DNA of 64,000 nucleotides from Hyphobacterium sp. CCMP332 (lineage in GTDB: Bacteria; Bacteroidota; Bacteroidia; Cytophagales; CCMP332): NCBI GenBank assembly GCA_014323545.1, contig CP058647.1, positions 1,122,001 through 1,186,000 on the forward strand, written 5' to 3'. A model generated the notes under the pieces. The model ran no database searches and was not told the DNA's origin. It saw nothing but the letters and a program-made list of their open reading frames with translations. This document shows positions 16,720-25,918 of this stretch, one piece after another. The translations under genes were made by a program, and so were the position numbers. Numbering within the stretch: the first letter of the stretch is position 1; every line of letters begins with the position of its first letter.

Positions 16720-17208
16720 ATGAACGCTACGCTTATTCATCTTGCTTTAAATCACCTCCCAATTTTGGGTACATTAACCGGAATTGTGATTCTGGCTTTT
16801 GCACTTTGGAAAACAAACTCATCTATGATTAATACCGCCTTGATTATTCTGATTGTTTCTGGCGTTTCTGCCATTCCGGTTAGCAAAAGCGGTGAGGAAG
16901 CAGAGCATGTGGTGGAAGAGTATCCGGGTGTTTCACATGATCAGATCCATGAACACGAAGAATTGGCTGAATCCGCTATGCCGGTCAGCTTGGTTATGGG
17001 TGTTTTAGCGGCATTCGCCTTGTATTTTCAGATTAAATCACATCCCAGAGCGAGAATTGCCTCTATTTCTGTTTTGGTACTTGCCATTTGTAATTTTGCA
17101 CTAATGGCCAATGTGGCACATGAAGGCGGGAAAATCAGGCGGCCGGATCTAAGACAAGAAATGCATGACAGCGATCATAGCATTCAACAAGAGGCCGAAG
17201 AACATTAA
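16720..17208 (+). CDS. Four-helix membrane protein, His-rich loop, function unknown
   Basis: A 162-residue protein with four predicted membrane helices (about 9-28, 36-53, 84-103, 113-131). TM1 starts HLALNHLPILG, reminiscent of the HPxxVHFP opening of DUF2231-type membrane proteins. The loop after TM2 is acidic and His-rich (VSHDQIHEHEE), TM4 ends ANVAHEGGKIR, and the tail is acidic with three His. The placement of His residues near helix ends would allow heme or metal binding, but this is inference. The start is ATG 16720. The gene lies downstream of the TlpA-like lipoprotein and stops one base before the convergent polyprenyl synthase gene. Confidence 0.7.
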   Translation: MNATLIHLALNHLPILGTLTGIVILAFALWKTNSSMINTALIILIVSGVSAIPVSKSGEEAEHVVEEYPGVSHDQIHEHEELAESAMPVSLVMGVLAAFALYFQIKSHPRARIASISVLVLAICNFALMANVAHEGGKIRRPDLRQEMHDSDHSIQQEAEEH

Positions 17209-18183
17209 TTATTTTTTCCGTTCAATCGTATAGGTGACCAGGGCTTCAATTGAGCTTCTGCTTTCCGAATCGGGGTATTCTTTTAAAAGTGAAAGTGCTT
17301 CGTCCTTATACTGATGCATTATTTTTTTTGCATAATCCAAACCACCGCAGTCTTTTACAATTTTGATGACTTCCTGCACCCGTTTGCTGTCGGTAGAATG
17401 ATTTTTCACCGTGTTGATAATTTTTCTTCTCTGTGAATAATTCACTTTTTGCAGGGTGTAAATCAAAGGCAGGGTTAGTTTCTTTTCTTTGATATCTATG
17501 CCACGTGGTTTTCCGATATCATCGGCTCCGTAATCAAATAGATCATCCTTAATTTGAAAGGCCATCCCCACTTTTTCACCAAACTCTCTGGCCTTGAGAA
17601 CGGTTTCATCACTTGAGTTAGTCGAGGCCGCTCCAACCGCACAACAGGAAGCGATGAGCGATGCCGTTTTCTGTTTAATAATCTCAAAGTAGACCTCTTC
17701 AGAAATATTGAGTTTCCTTGCTTTTTCAATTTGAAGCAATTCACCTTCGCTCATTTCCTTAACGGCATCGGAAACGATTTTCAACAATTTAAAATCGCCG
17801 TTATCGATGGCCAGAAGTAAACCACGCGATAGCAGGTAATCTCCAACCAATACAGCTATTTTATTTTTCCAAAGCGCATTGATACTAAAAAACCCCCGGC
17901 GGTAATTGGAGTCATCAACGACATCATCATGCACCAATGTAGCGGTGTGAAGTAGCTCAATTAAAGCGGCTCCCCTGTAGGTTTCTTCGCGAATACCGCC
18001 ATTCATTTGCGCCATAAGTAAAACAAACATCGGACGCATTTGCTTTCCCTTTCTGCTAACGATAAAACCCATGATCCGGTCTAAAAGCGCGACTTTGGTT
18101 TTCATAGAAGATTGAAACTTTTTTTCAAAAATTTTCATCTCCTCTTTGATTGGCGCTTGTATAGTTTTAATTGAGGTTTTCAT
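17209..18183 (-). CDS. Polyprenyl diphosphate synthase
   Basis: A 324-residue trans-prenyltransferase of the IspA/IspB type. It condenses isopentenyl diphosphate onto an allylic diphosphate to make long isoprenoid chains, most likely the menaquinone side chain in this group. The first Asp-rich motif is in HDDVVDDSNYRRG and the second in QIKDDLFDY, with the usual KQKTASLIASC segment between them. Length and motifs suit an octaprenyl/heptaprenyl-type enzyme, but chain length cannot be fixed by eye. The start is ATG 18183. It is monocistronic and convergent with the upstream plus-strand pair. Confidence 0.9.
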   Translation of the reverse strand: MKTSIKTIQAPIKEEMKIFEKKFQSSMKTKVALLDRIMGFIVSRKGKQMRPMFVLLMAQMNGGIREETYRGAALIELLHTATLVHDDVVDDSNYRRGFFSINALWKNKIAVLVGDYLLSRGLLLAIDNGDFKLLKIVSDAVKEMSEGELLQIEKARKLNISEEVYFEIIKQKTASLIASCCAVGAASTNSSDETVLKAREFGEKVGMAFQIKDDLFDYGADDIGKPRGIDIKEKKLTLPLIYTLQKVNYSQRRKIINTVKNHSTDSKRVQEVIKIVKDCGGLDYAKKIMHQYKDEALSLLKEYPDSESRSSIEALVTYTIERKK

Positions 18184-18332
18184 TTGGGTATTGCAATATT
18201 AAGTTCTCTTGCATTAGCAAGCAAAAAGCCAATTAGATTGCTTTCAAATAATCCATGCTATATCATTTCATTAAGAATTAAGCAAGGTGCGATAAAAAAG
18301 TTTTAATACTTTTATTCAATAAAAACTTATAA

Positions 18333-19655
18333 ATGAAAAGGCCTTTTCTCTTTATCCTTTTTTTGTATTTATCAAGTATTGCTTTTGCTCAAAACGCTCT
18401 TGTGCGATCGGGCCCCATGCTGGGTTATTCGAGTATGAAAGAAGTTGGTATTTGGATTCAGCTCGAAAAAGAAGCCGATGTTAAAGTCAGATATTGGCCT
18501 GCCACAAATGAGAAGGAAAAAAAGGAAACTGCAATGGTAAAAAGCCAAAGTGAAAATTCATTTATTTGTCATCTAATAGCAGTAGTAAATCCGGGAGTAA
18601 AATACAATTATGCCATCATTGTAAATAAAAAAGAGATTGCCTTTGACTATCCTCTAGAATTTCAATCGCAATCCTTATGGCAACACCGTTCTGATCCTCC
18701 CGATGTTAAATTTGCGCTTGGTAGTTGTGTTTACATTAACGAACCCGAAGTAGACCGGCCTGGCAAGGCTTATGGAGGGAATTATGAGGTGTTTTCTTCA
18801 ATAAACAATGAAAATCCCGATTTTATGCTTTGGATGGGTGACAACGCTTATCTGCGGGAAGTGGATTGGAACAGCAAAACGGGCATTTATCATCGCTATT
18901 CGCACAGCAGGGATGTTTCAGAAATGCAGGCCTTGCTCGCAAGATCACATCATTTTGCCATTTGGGACGATCATGATTATGGTCCCAATAACTCGGATAA
19001 ATCATTTTGGAATAAAAAAATAACCGAAAAAGCATTCAAAGATTTCTGGATGAATCCCAATTACAATTTAACAGGGAATGGGGGAATAACCGGAACTTTT
19101 TTTTGGAACGATTGCCAGTTTTTTATGCTGGATAACCGCTATTTCAGAACTGCCAATGGACGTAAAACCGGAGATAAGGAGATTTTGGGTAATGCGCAAA
19201 TTGATTGGTTGATCAATGCTTTAAAATCGAGTCCGGCCAGGTTTAAATTTATTGTAATCGGCGGGCAGTTTATCAGCAATGCTGCAGTTCATGAAAACCA
19301 TATAAATCTCGCTCCCGAAGAAAGACAGGAAATCATAAACCTTATCAGTGAAGAAAATATAAAGGGTGTCATTTTCCTTAGTGGTGATCGCCACCATTCC
19401 GAATTATCAAAACTGGATAGAAAAGATCAATATCCAATTTACGACTGGACTGTAAGCCCTTTAACGGCCACAGCCTACGAAATCGAGGATGAAGGAAATA
19501 CACTGCTAATACCCGGTAGCAGTTTTGGCGAACGATGTTTTGGAACAATAGAAGTAACCGGCGCTTACAAAGAAAGATTGCTCAAACTGAAGTTATTTAA
19601 TAAAGATGGTGAAGAACTCTGGAATTTTGAAATTAAAGCAGAGGACCTCAATTAA
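18333..19655 (+). CDS. PhoD-like metallophosphatase, secreted
   Basis: A 440-residue protein with signal peptide (MKRPFLFILFLYLSSIAFA). An N-terminal Ig-like segment is followed by a calcineurin-like metallophosphoesterase core of the PhoD alkaline phosphatase family. Metal and phosphate motifs are FALGSC, WMGDNAYL, WDDHDYGPNNSD and LSGDRHHSEL. PhoD enzymes hydrolyse phosphodiesters and monoesters outside the cytoplasm, typically with Ca/Fe cofactors, to scavenge phosphate. The start is ATG 18333. The last 4 bp overlap the convergent murI gene. No Pho-box-like repeat was recognised upstream. Confidence 0.88.
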   Translation: MKRPFLFILFLYLSSIAFAQNALVRSGPMLGYSSMKEVGIWIQLEKEADVKVRYWPATNEKEKKETAMVKSQSENSFICHLIAVVNPGVKYNYAIIVNKKEIAFDYPLEFQSQSLWQHRSDPPDVKFALGSCVYINEPEVDRPGKAYGGNYEVFSSINNENPDFMLWMGDNAYLREVDWNSKTGIYHRYSHSRDVSEMQALLARSHHFAIWDDHDYGPNNSDKSFWNKKITEKAFKDFWMNPNYNLTGNGGITGTFFWNDCQFFMLDNRYFRTANGRKTGDKEILGNAQIDWLINALKSSPARFKFIVIGGQFISNAAVHENHINLAPEERQEIINLISEENIKGVIFLSGDRHHSELSKLDRKDQYPIYDWTVSPLTATAYEIEDEGNTLLIPGSSFGERCFGTIEVTGAYKERLLKLKLFNKDGEELWNFEIKAEDLN

Positions 19656-20458
19656 GACCAGAGTCTATAGCTTTCCAACTTAATTTTTTCACCAAAAAAA
19701 AGTTTAGTGGATCGCTCAAAGGAAGCCGTGTAATCCGAAACATAAAAAGAATCCTCATCGGCAGGTGATTCATTTAATAATGATTTTGATTCAAGTAAAT
19801 TTTTTAAGGATAAGGCTACGGGATCTGCAGAATTGACCACCTTGACTTTGGATTGATAGAATTCATTTATTTCATTTTGGATCAAAGGATAATGCGTACA
19901 TGCCAATAGCAGAGCATCAATATCCTTGAGCTCAGGCATGGATAGATAATTGGAAATGATATCGTGGCTGATATTGTTAAAAACAAAACCCTCTTCAATC
20001 ATTGGAACGAGCAATGGTGTGGCCAATGCCTGAAGTTTGAGGCCATTCATTTTTTCGGAAATTTTTTCCTGATAAACACCGGAGGCCACGGTTTGTCTTG
20101 TTCCAATCAATCCAATATTTTGATCCTTTAAATGTTCTGCAGCATAATTTACCATGGGATCTATGACATTGATTACCAATGCTTTTGAAGCTACGTATTC
20201 TTTAATCAAGTCATAAGCGGCAACAGATGCCGAGTTACAAGCGATAAGGATGACCTTGCAACCTTTTTGTAGCAAAAGATCACATATTTTGACAGAAAAT
20301 GCCTGTATAGCTGCGGTTGATTTGTCCCCATATGGTAGATGTTCTGTATCACCAAAATAAATCAATTGCTCATTGGGAAGCACATCCTTTACTGTTCTGG
20401 CTACGGTTAGTCCACCAATTCCACTATCAAAAATTCCAATGGGATCTTCTTTTTTCAC
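19652..20458 (-). CDS. murI: Glutamate racemase
   Basis: A 268-residue enzyme converting L- to D-glutamate for peptidoglycan synthesis in the cytoplasm. Family motifs are IGIFDSGIGGLTVART with Asp11/Ser12, IACNSASVA with the first catalytic Cys (Cys74), and LLACTHYPLI with the second catalytic Cys. The length is standard. The start is GTG at 20458; no ATG fits in the N-terminal region. It is a single gene overlapping the convergent PhoD-like gene by 4 bp and divergent from the small coiled-coil gene at 20527. Confidence 0.95.
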   Translation of the reverse strand: MKKEDPIGIFDSGIGGLTVARTVKDVLPNEQLIYFGDTEHLPYGDKSTAAIQAFSVKICDLLLQKGCKVILIACNSASVAAYDLIKEYVASKALVINVIDPMVNYAAEHLKDQNIGLIGTRQTVASGVYQEKISEKMNGLKLQALATPLLVPMIEEGFVFNNISHDIISNYLSMPELKDIDALLLACTHYPLIQNEINEFYQSKVKVVNSADPVALSLKNLLESKSLLNESPADEDSFYVSDYTASFERSTKLFFGEKIKLESYRLWS

Positions 20459-20526
20459 GGATTAGTTTGTCAAATTTTTATTCAAAAATCATTAAATTGA
20501 AAATATAAACCATTTTTAAATGCTAA

Positions 20527-20811
20527 ATGTCGGAAAGATCAGAGAACATTAAGAAAATTCTCTCGGAAATCGGAGGGAAATTTGAAGACTTATTTAATGA
20601 GTTAAAAAAAGATGCCACGGAAGAAGACGGTGAGATCAATCAAGCCTTTCAGTCTCTCAAAAGAAAAATGAAAGAAGTTGAAGACGATGTAGAAGGATTC
20701 GTTGACAATAATCAGGAAACCATCGATAAGTTTAAGGGCAATATTAAAAAAGTCGCTGAGGACTTAGAAAGTGCTTTCGACAAGACCTTTGGCCAAAAAA
20801 AGGGAGGTTAA
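20527..20811 (+). CDS. Small charged helical protein, function unknown
   Basis: A 94-residue, highly charged protein (SERSENIKKILSEIGG.., VEDDVEGFVDNNQETIDK..) predicted to be almost wholly alpha-helical with heptad-like spacing, hence a coiled coil. It has no signal peptide, membrane segment or Cys. The composition resembles small stress-related or DNA/envelope-associated helical proteins, but I do not recognise a family. The start is ATG 20527. The 3' end overlaps the convergent bcp gene by 4 bp, and divergence from murI leaves a 68-bp shared promoter region. Confidence 0.72.
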   Translation: MSERSENIKKILSEIGGKFEDLFNELKKDATEEDGEINQAFQSLKRKMKEVEDDVEGFVDNNQETIDKFKGNIKKVAEDLESAFDKTFGQKKGG

Positions 20812-21254
20812 TCTTTGTGGAGTGCAAGTATTTTTCTGACGTGTTTATCAAAACCCGTAAGGCTTTCAAATTTTCCTATAATTCTCAATTCCTCATCGAT
20901 TAAATAAGTGATTCTCTTTATCATACCAATTAGCGGCAGAACGGCATCGTATTTTTTAGCCACTTTTGCTTTTTCATCGCTCAGTAGATGAAAGGGTAAA
21001 TTGAGCTCTTCTCTAAATTTATTGTGAGTGGAAATTTTATCCTTATTAATCCCGAAGACATCAATATCTAATTCTCTGAAACTTTCAAACTCATCCCTGA
21101 AAGAACAGGCTTCTTTTGTACATCCATAGGTAAAATCCTTAGGATAGAAATACAGAATTGTGATTTTTCCTTTGCGGTCTGCCAAATTAAAATCTTGTCC
21201 CGAAGTGGAGGGAACTGAAAATAGCGGTGCTTTACTTCCTTTTCTTAAGCTCAT
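20808..21254 (-). CDS. bcp: Thiol peroxidase of the Bcp/PrxQ type
   Basis: A 148-residue peroxiredoxin that reduces hydrogen and organic peroxides in the cytoplasm. The active site YPKDFTYGCTKEACSFRDEF has peroxidatic Cys45 and resolving Cys50 four residues on, the Bcp/PrxQ pattern. Tyr replaces the usual Pro in the canonical TPGCT. The start is ATG 21254. A strong terminator just upstream separates it from the ArsR gene, so bcp probably has its own promoter within the short gap or relies on read-through. Confidence 0.9.
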   Translation of the reverse strand: MSLRKGSKAPLFSVPSTSGQDFNLADRKGKITILYFYPKDFTYGCTKEACSFRDEFESFRELDIDVFGINKDKISTHNKFREELNLPFHLLSDEKAKVAKKYDAVLPLIGMIKRITYLIDEELRIIGKFESLTGFDKHVRKILALHKD

Positions 21255-21283
21255 GCAAAAAAAAACGCCCCGCAGGACGTTTT
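21253..21283 (-). terminator. Intrinsic terminator of the ArsR gene
   Basis: Read on the minus strand, AAAACG-T-CC pairs with GG-G-CGTTTT around a TGCG loop, followed by a run of nine or more T. It lies 19 bp past the ArsR stop codon and immediately before the bcp start codon. Confidence 0.85.
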
Positions 21284-21301
21284 GTTTGAATTAGAATTGG
21301 A

Positions 21302-21607
21302 TTAAGCCAGACACGACTCTGCTACTTTTAATAAATCAACTAATTTTTCAGTGCCAAGTGAATAATAAATATTCTTACCTACTCTTTTTGAATTCAACAC
21401 ACCTTTGGTTTTTAATAATCCCAAATGATGAGATGCCACAGCCTGCTCAAGGCCTAGACGTTGATAAATTTGTGTAACTGATTTGCTCGAACCATCGCTC
21501 AAGAGGTCCAATATAGCCAGACGCATCGGATGCGCTATTGCTTTCAAGAATGTGGCTGTCTTTTCCAGTTCTTCTTCGTTGTGATTGTTTTTTACAAGAA
21601 CTTCCAT
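21302..21607 (-). CDS. ArsR-family winged-helix regulator
   Basis: A 101-residue HTH protein. The core HPMRLAILDLLS..VTQIYQRLGLEQAVASHHLGLLKTKGVLNSKRVGKN is characteristic of ArsR/SmtB repressors, with the recognition helix around residues 50-66. It lacks the CVC metal motif of arsenic sensors. The only Cys is at residue 99, near the C-terminus. It may sense a redox or metabolic signal instead of a metal. It is transcribed alone, ended by a hairpin terminator, with the AbgT transporter divergent on the other side, a plausible target. The start is ATG 21607. Confidence 0.87.
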   Translation of the reverse strand: MEVLVKNNHNEEELEKTATFLKAIAHPMRLAILDLLSDGSSKSVTQIYQRLGLEQAVASHHLGLLKTKGVLNSKRVGKNIYYSLGTEKLVDLLKVAESCLA

Positions 21608-21955
21608 CGTTTCTAATTTACATTAATGATTAATACCGAATTTTAAGTCAACCTGAGTTAATTTTTTGGTATAGTATTTTAACTTTGGCCTGACCTTCCA
21701 AATAGTGAACTAAATAAATAATTAACTATCAACATCTTAACGCCCATCTATATATTTTAGTTTGATTTGGCTAAAAAATATTTGTCTTGCGTAATACATT
21801 TCATCTAGATAATCTTAAGACAATCAGCTTAATCCAATTATTCGACCTGTTTTAAAGATAAATAGAACCCCGGTTAAATTGTTTGAATGTCATCTTGAAA
21901 AAAATAATTTCAGAAATGAATGCTTTTGTGTTAATTCGAGGCTTTAACAAATGCT
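21608..21955. other. 348-bp divergent intergenic region (ArsR / AbgT)
   Basis: No ORF is evident. A TAACTTTG box (21680-21687, plus strand) fits the Bacteroidota -7 consensus TAnnTTTG, but no TTG lies at the proper distance upstream. The region should hold the promoters of both flanking genes and perhaps ArsR operator sites. No perfect long palindrome was found. Confidence 0.5.
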
Positions 21956-23515
21956 ATGACTGAAGAAAACCAAAAGAAAAACGGAACGATTGAGAAATTT
22001 CTGACTATTGTTGAAAAAACGGGCAATGCCCTTCCTCATCCTGCCACCTTATTCGCATTATTTGCCATTCTTGTCGTCTTTTTATCATGGGTTTTCAGCC
22101 TGATGGATATTACTGTTCAGCATCCCGGTACCGGTGAATCCATCCATCCAATTAACCTGATGTCCGAAACAGGTCTGCACAGAATACTAACGGAAATGGT
22201 GACTAATTTTACCGGTTTCGCTCCATTAGGAACTGTTCTGGTAGCTATGCTGGGAATTGGTATAGCTGAAAGCAGTGGTTTGATTGGAACGGGATTAAGA
22301 CTTTTGGTTTTAAAAGCACCGGAAAGATTATTGACCTTTGTCATCGTATTTTCCGGCATACTATCTAATACGGCCAGTGAGGTTGGATATGTTTTGCTTG
22401 TACCTCTGGCCGCTATCATCTTTTTAGCTGCCGGAAGACATCCGATTACAGGTATGGCCGCAGCTTTTGCCGGCGTCTCAGGGGGATATAGTGCCAATTT
22501 ACTTTTGGGTACTATCGATCCATTACTTTCTGATCTTTCACAGGAAGCTGCCCGCATTATCGACCCGGAATACATAATCAACCCCACCTGTAATTACTAT
22601 TTTATGTTTGTCTCTACCTTTTTTATTGCCGCAGTAGGGACATGGGTTACCGAGAAAATTGTATCGCCGAGATTGGGTGAATACAAAGGTGATGCCCAAC
22701 CCGAAGAAATTAAAAGATTAAGCAAGGAAGAGAAAAAGGGCTTGAAATGGGCCTTAATAGCTGCTTTAATTCTTACTGCTCTTGTATTATGGGGCCTTTT
22801 GCCTGTCGATGGTTTTTTAAGAGACCCGAATAATCCTGATGTTTTGAAATCCCCATTTTTTAAGGGCATAGTAGCGTTTATATTTTTGGCCGCAGGCATT
22901 TGTGGTGTGGCCTACGGCATGGGTGCCAAATCCATCAAAAGCGATGAAGATGTAATGAATGGCATGGGGAAATCCATGGAAACACTTGGCCTTTATATTG
23001 TGCTTGTATTTTTTGCTGCTCAATTTGTGGCCTATTTTAAATGGACCAATATTGGTTTGATAACAGCTGTGAAAGGGGCCAATGGATTAAAAGCTTTTAT
23101 AGATCTGGTTGGTATTGAAAATCAACTATTGCAGGCTATTGTAGTTATAGTGCCCTTTATTGTTGTAGCTGCTCTGATTAATCTTGTCATGGGCAGTGCT
23201 TCTGCAAAATGGGCTATTATGGCACCGGTTTTTATTCCTATGTATATGTTGCTGGGATTTACACCTGAATTTACGCAAGTGGCCTATAGAATCGGAGACA
23301 GTGCCTCAAATATTATTTCTCCAATGATGTCCTACTTTGCGCTCATTGTGGCATTTATGCAGCGTTATGATAAAAATGCTGGGATAGGTACGATCATTTC
23401 AACCATGTTGCCCTATACCTTCTTTTTTCTCTTTGTCTGGATTATATTATTGATTATCTGGATTGCGCTCGGCATACCAATTGGCCCGGGTGCAGAATTA
23501 TTTCTCAGCAATTGA
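21956..23515 (+). CDS. AbgT-family transporter
   Basis: A 519-residue inner-membrane carrier with about 12 helices. AbgT proteins were first known for p-aminobenzoyl-glutamate uptake and some export sulfonamides. The N-terminus [20 protein letters not shown], the segment [17 protein letters not shown] and the core [18 protein letters not shown] are typical. The true substrate here is undetermined. The start is ATG 21956. The stop overlaps the TTG start of the ACP phosphodiesterase gene (TTGA), so the two are translationally coupled, though their functions are not obviously linked. Confidence 0.92.
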   Translation: MTEENQKKNGTIEKFLTIVEKTGNALPHPATLFALFAILVVFLSWVFSLMDITVQHPGTGESIHPINLMSETGLHRILTEMVTNFTGFAPLGTVLVAMLGIGIAESSGLIGTGLRLLVLKAPERLLTFVIVFSGILSNTASEVGYVLLVPLAAIIFLAAGRHPITGMAAAFAGVSGGYSANLLLGTIDPLLSDLSQEAARIIDPEYIINPTCNYYFMFVSTFFIAAVGTWVTEKIVSPRLGEYKGDAQPEEIKRLSKEEKKGLKWALIAALILTALVLWGLLPVDGFLRDPNNPDVLKSPFFKGIVAFIFLAAGICGVAYGMGAKSIKSDEDVMNGMGKSMETLGLYIVLVFFAAQFVAYFKWTNIGLITAVKGANGLKAFIDLVGIENQLLQAIVVIVPFIVVAALINLVMGSASAKWAIMAPVFIPMYMLLGFTPEFTQVAYRIGDSASNIISPMMSYFALIVAFMQRYDKNAGIGTIISTMLPYTFFFLFVWIILLIIWIALGIPIGPGAELFLSN

Positions 23516-24120
23516 ATTTTCTAGCTCATCAATATTTATCAGGGGAAAATGAATCCCTGAGATTTGGAAATTTTATTGCCGATTTCGTAAAAGGAAAGAA
23601 ATATCTCAATTATGAAAAAGATATACAATTGGGAATTCTTTATCATAGAGAAATCGATTGGTTCACCGATAATCACAGCATTACCCGTGAAAGTACTTCT
23701 TTGTTGAGAAATGATTTTGGGAAATACGCCGGAGTCGCTTTAGATGTATATTTCGATCATTTTCTAAGTAAAAACTGGTCTGAATATTCAAAAATTCCAT
23801 TAAATGAATATACGCGCTCAACCTATGAAATTGTGGGGGCAAACAAGGAAAAGTGCCCGGCACGCGCACTGCATATGCTCAGGTACATGAAAAGAGATGA
23901 TTGGTTGTTTAATTATCAATATCCCGAAGCAGTGGGACGTTCTCTTAAAGGTATTTCGAGCAGAACAAATTTTGATTCCGGCCTTGAAAAAGGTAAAGAA
24001 GTTTTATTAAGGGAATACGAATATTTAAAATCCGCCTTTGAAATATTTATTGCAGATATTATTTCAAATAAGAGTTCAATACTTTTAAATGCTAATTCAA
24101 AATATGAAGAAAACCTTTAA
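23512..24120 (+). CDS. acpH: Acyl carrier protein phosphodiesterase (AcpH family)
   Basis: A 202-residue HD-like metal hydrolase. AcpH removes the 4'-phosphopantetheine arm from acyl carrier protein. The N-terminus [10 protein letters not shown], the segment [15 protein letters not shown] and [13 protein letters not shown] are the conserved His/Asp-rich blocks of the family. The start is TTG 23512 overlapping the AbgT stop codon; no nearby ATG keeps the conserved N-terminus. The last 29 bp overlap the convergent T9SS protein gene, an unusually long 3' overlap. Confidence 0.85.
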   Translation: MNFLAHQYLSGENESLRFGNFIADFVKGKKYLNYEKDIQLGILYHREIDWFTDNHSITRESTSLLRNDFGKYAGVALDVYFDHFLSKNWSEYSKIPLNEYTRSTYEIVGANKEKCPARALHMLRYMKRDDWLFNYQYPEAVGRSLKGISSRTNFDSGLEKGKEVLLREYEYLKSAFEIFIADIISNKSSILLNANSKYEENL

Positions 24121-25918
24121 AGGTTCTTTCTTCGAATGACACCTGGTAAAAATATTGTCCGGCTGCCACATTTTGAGCTTTCCAGTCAAAATCACTTTCA
24201 TTCGAATGGAACACTTCCCTTCCCCATCGGTTATAAATGATTATCTCTCTGAATGAGCGTTCAAGGCATAAATTTTCATCAAGAATTGGAAAATAAAATG
24301 AATCGTTAATGCCATCTCCATTAGGTGTTATCACATTTGGAAATATAAGCTCCTCAGCAAATTCACCCTGAGGGGTTTCAATAAAAATTTCAAGACTTAG
24401 ACTGTCTTTTCCGCTTATTCCACAATTTTCTCCACTGGCGGTAAAGTACAATTTGTATTTGTCGATTTCCAGAATATTTGAACATTGCGGCAGCCAGGCA
24501 AAATCTCCATTAGCTTCACAGCAGTTTTCCAAATTATAATTAAACTCCATGCCAAGCATCTCCGGATTAAATCCATCTCCCTTAAAAAGAATATCAATTC
24601 CCGAAGAATCCACATCACTGACCCGGACCTGAAAATTAATTGGTTCTCCTATTTGGTGTATTTCCGGAATATAGTTTGTGCTAATAACCGGTGGCACATC
24701 CTCTGATTCTATAATTCTAAAATTTACATCTATAAAATTCTCTTCTGGAACCGGACAATGATCGTCGACTACATTAAGTCTTATAGTGAAAAAATTCTGC
24801 TCCGGACTTTCGCAATTTGGAAAACACATTTCCCATTGGGGAATTGCAGCACTTTGGTTTATACTAATTTCTGGAGCCAATACACTATGACCCAAAAGGT
24901 CATAGGATACATAATTTACCTCACCATTTGGTGAATTACTGTCGGGGTCCCTGGTTTCAATTAAATGACATAAATCATTTTGACTTCGAATAAGTACAGT
25001 ATCGCCGGAAACATAAGGCTGACTTTCGCCATAAGGATAAAAAATAATTTCCGGTCTTTGATTGTCTTCACAATTCCTTATCAAAATGGCCAAATCACGT
25101 ATTACCTCTCCTATTTTTTCTCCATTTCTAAATTCTTCACATAAAACAGCTACGGTATACAATCCACTTTGTGCCGGGGTAAATGACAAAATTCCAGTTG
25201 AAGATAATTGAACTCCGTTGACTGGGGAAACATCAAAATATCCATTGACCAGAGGGTAAGGCCCTGATTGACCTATGATTACATTATCATCGGGCCTTGA
25301 AAATCCGGCAATAGGTGTAATCAAAGAATAGATCAAATCATCATTATCAGGATCCATTGCTCCAAAATCAATTTGCACGTCTTCACCTACACAATAATAA
25401 TCACCGGAAATAGAACTAAACTGTGGAGATGAATTGACTGTGAAGTTTTTTGGTGAAGGAAATTCCAAATAAAACACAAAACCTGTAGTACCTGATCCTG
25501 CAATATTGGAGATATTATTTGCCCTACAACATCTTTGCCATGAAAAATAATAACCACCTGTAGAGCTATATAGGTTTTCGTCGATAAAAACGCTTGTTGT
25601 ATAAGTATAAATTCGAATATTCAAACCATCTGAGCATAAAGTATTGGTCAATTCCGCATTTACATAATTAAGGCTCCTGGTCATATAATAATCCTCAATT
25701 TTCTGATTGTCCGTCTTCCGGAAACTGGAAATGATAATGGAGTCCTCCACTACGTCCTGCCCATCCGCTACATCGTAAAAAAGCTTGAGGTTTACTTCAT
25801 AGCGGGATGCTACAACATGCTTCATCGTCATTTCTCCGCCAATGATATGCGATGCAAATAATTGTACATAGCAAATCACAAAAAAGGCCGTTATAAGATG
25901 TGACTTATTTAATAACAT
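24092..25918 (-). CDS. Secreted SHIIGGE-type protein with T9SS type B sorting domain (array member 4)
   Basis: 608 residues from ATG 25918. Signal peptide (MLLNKSHLITAFFVICYVQLFA), mature start SHIIGGEM, vicinal Cys motif WQRCCRANNISN, acidic turn DPDNDDLIYSLITPIAGFS, and EEFRNGEKIGEVIRD. The C-terminal type B sorting domain has VITPNGDGINDSFYFP, IYNRWGREVFHS and a final GFLHILN. It is predicted to be exported by T9SS and displayed on the surface or released. ATG 25948 would add ten residues that spoil the signal peptide. The gene overlaps its upstream paralogue by 14 bp, so it is the last gene of a coupled three-gene unit. Confidence 0.87.
   Translation of the reverse strand: MLLNKSHLITAFFVICYVQLFASHIIGGEMTMKHVVASRYEVNLKLFYDVADGQDVVEDSIIISSFRKTDNQKIEDYYMTRSLNYVNAELTNTLCSDGLNIRIYTYTTSVFIDENLYSSTGGYYFSWQRCCRANNISNIAGSGTTGFVFYLEFPSPKNFTVNSSPQFSSISGDYYCVGEDVQIDFGAMDPDNDDLIYSLITPIAGFSRPDDNVIIGQSGPYPLVNGYFDVSPVNGVQLSSTGILSFTPAQSGLYTVAVLCEEFRNGEKIGEVIRDLAILIRNCEDNQRPEIIFYPYGESQPYVSGDTVLIRSQNDLCHLIETRDPDSNSPNGEVNYVSYDLLGHSVLAPEISINQSAAIPQWEMCFPNCESPEQNFFTIRLNVVDDHCPVPEENFIDVNFRIIESEDVPPVISTNYIPEIHQIGEPINFQVRVSDVDSSGIDILFKGDGFNPEMLGMEFNYNLENCCEANGDFAWLPQCSNILEIDKYKLYFTASGENCGISGKDSLSLEIFIETPQGEFAEELIFPNVITPNGDGINDSFYFPILDENLCLERSFREIIIYNRWGREVFHSNESDFDWKAQNVAAGQYFYQVSFEERTFKGFLHILN

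Noticed and set aside
22117-23023. Three reverse-strand ORFs inside the AbgT gene
   Set aside because: They are shadows of a membrane-protein coding frame, without plausible starts or conserved motifs.
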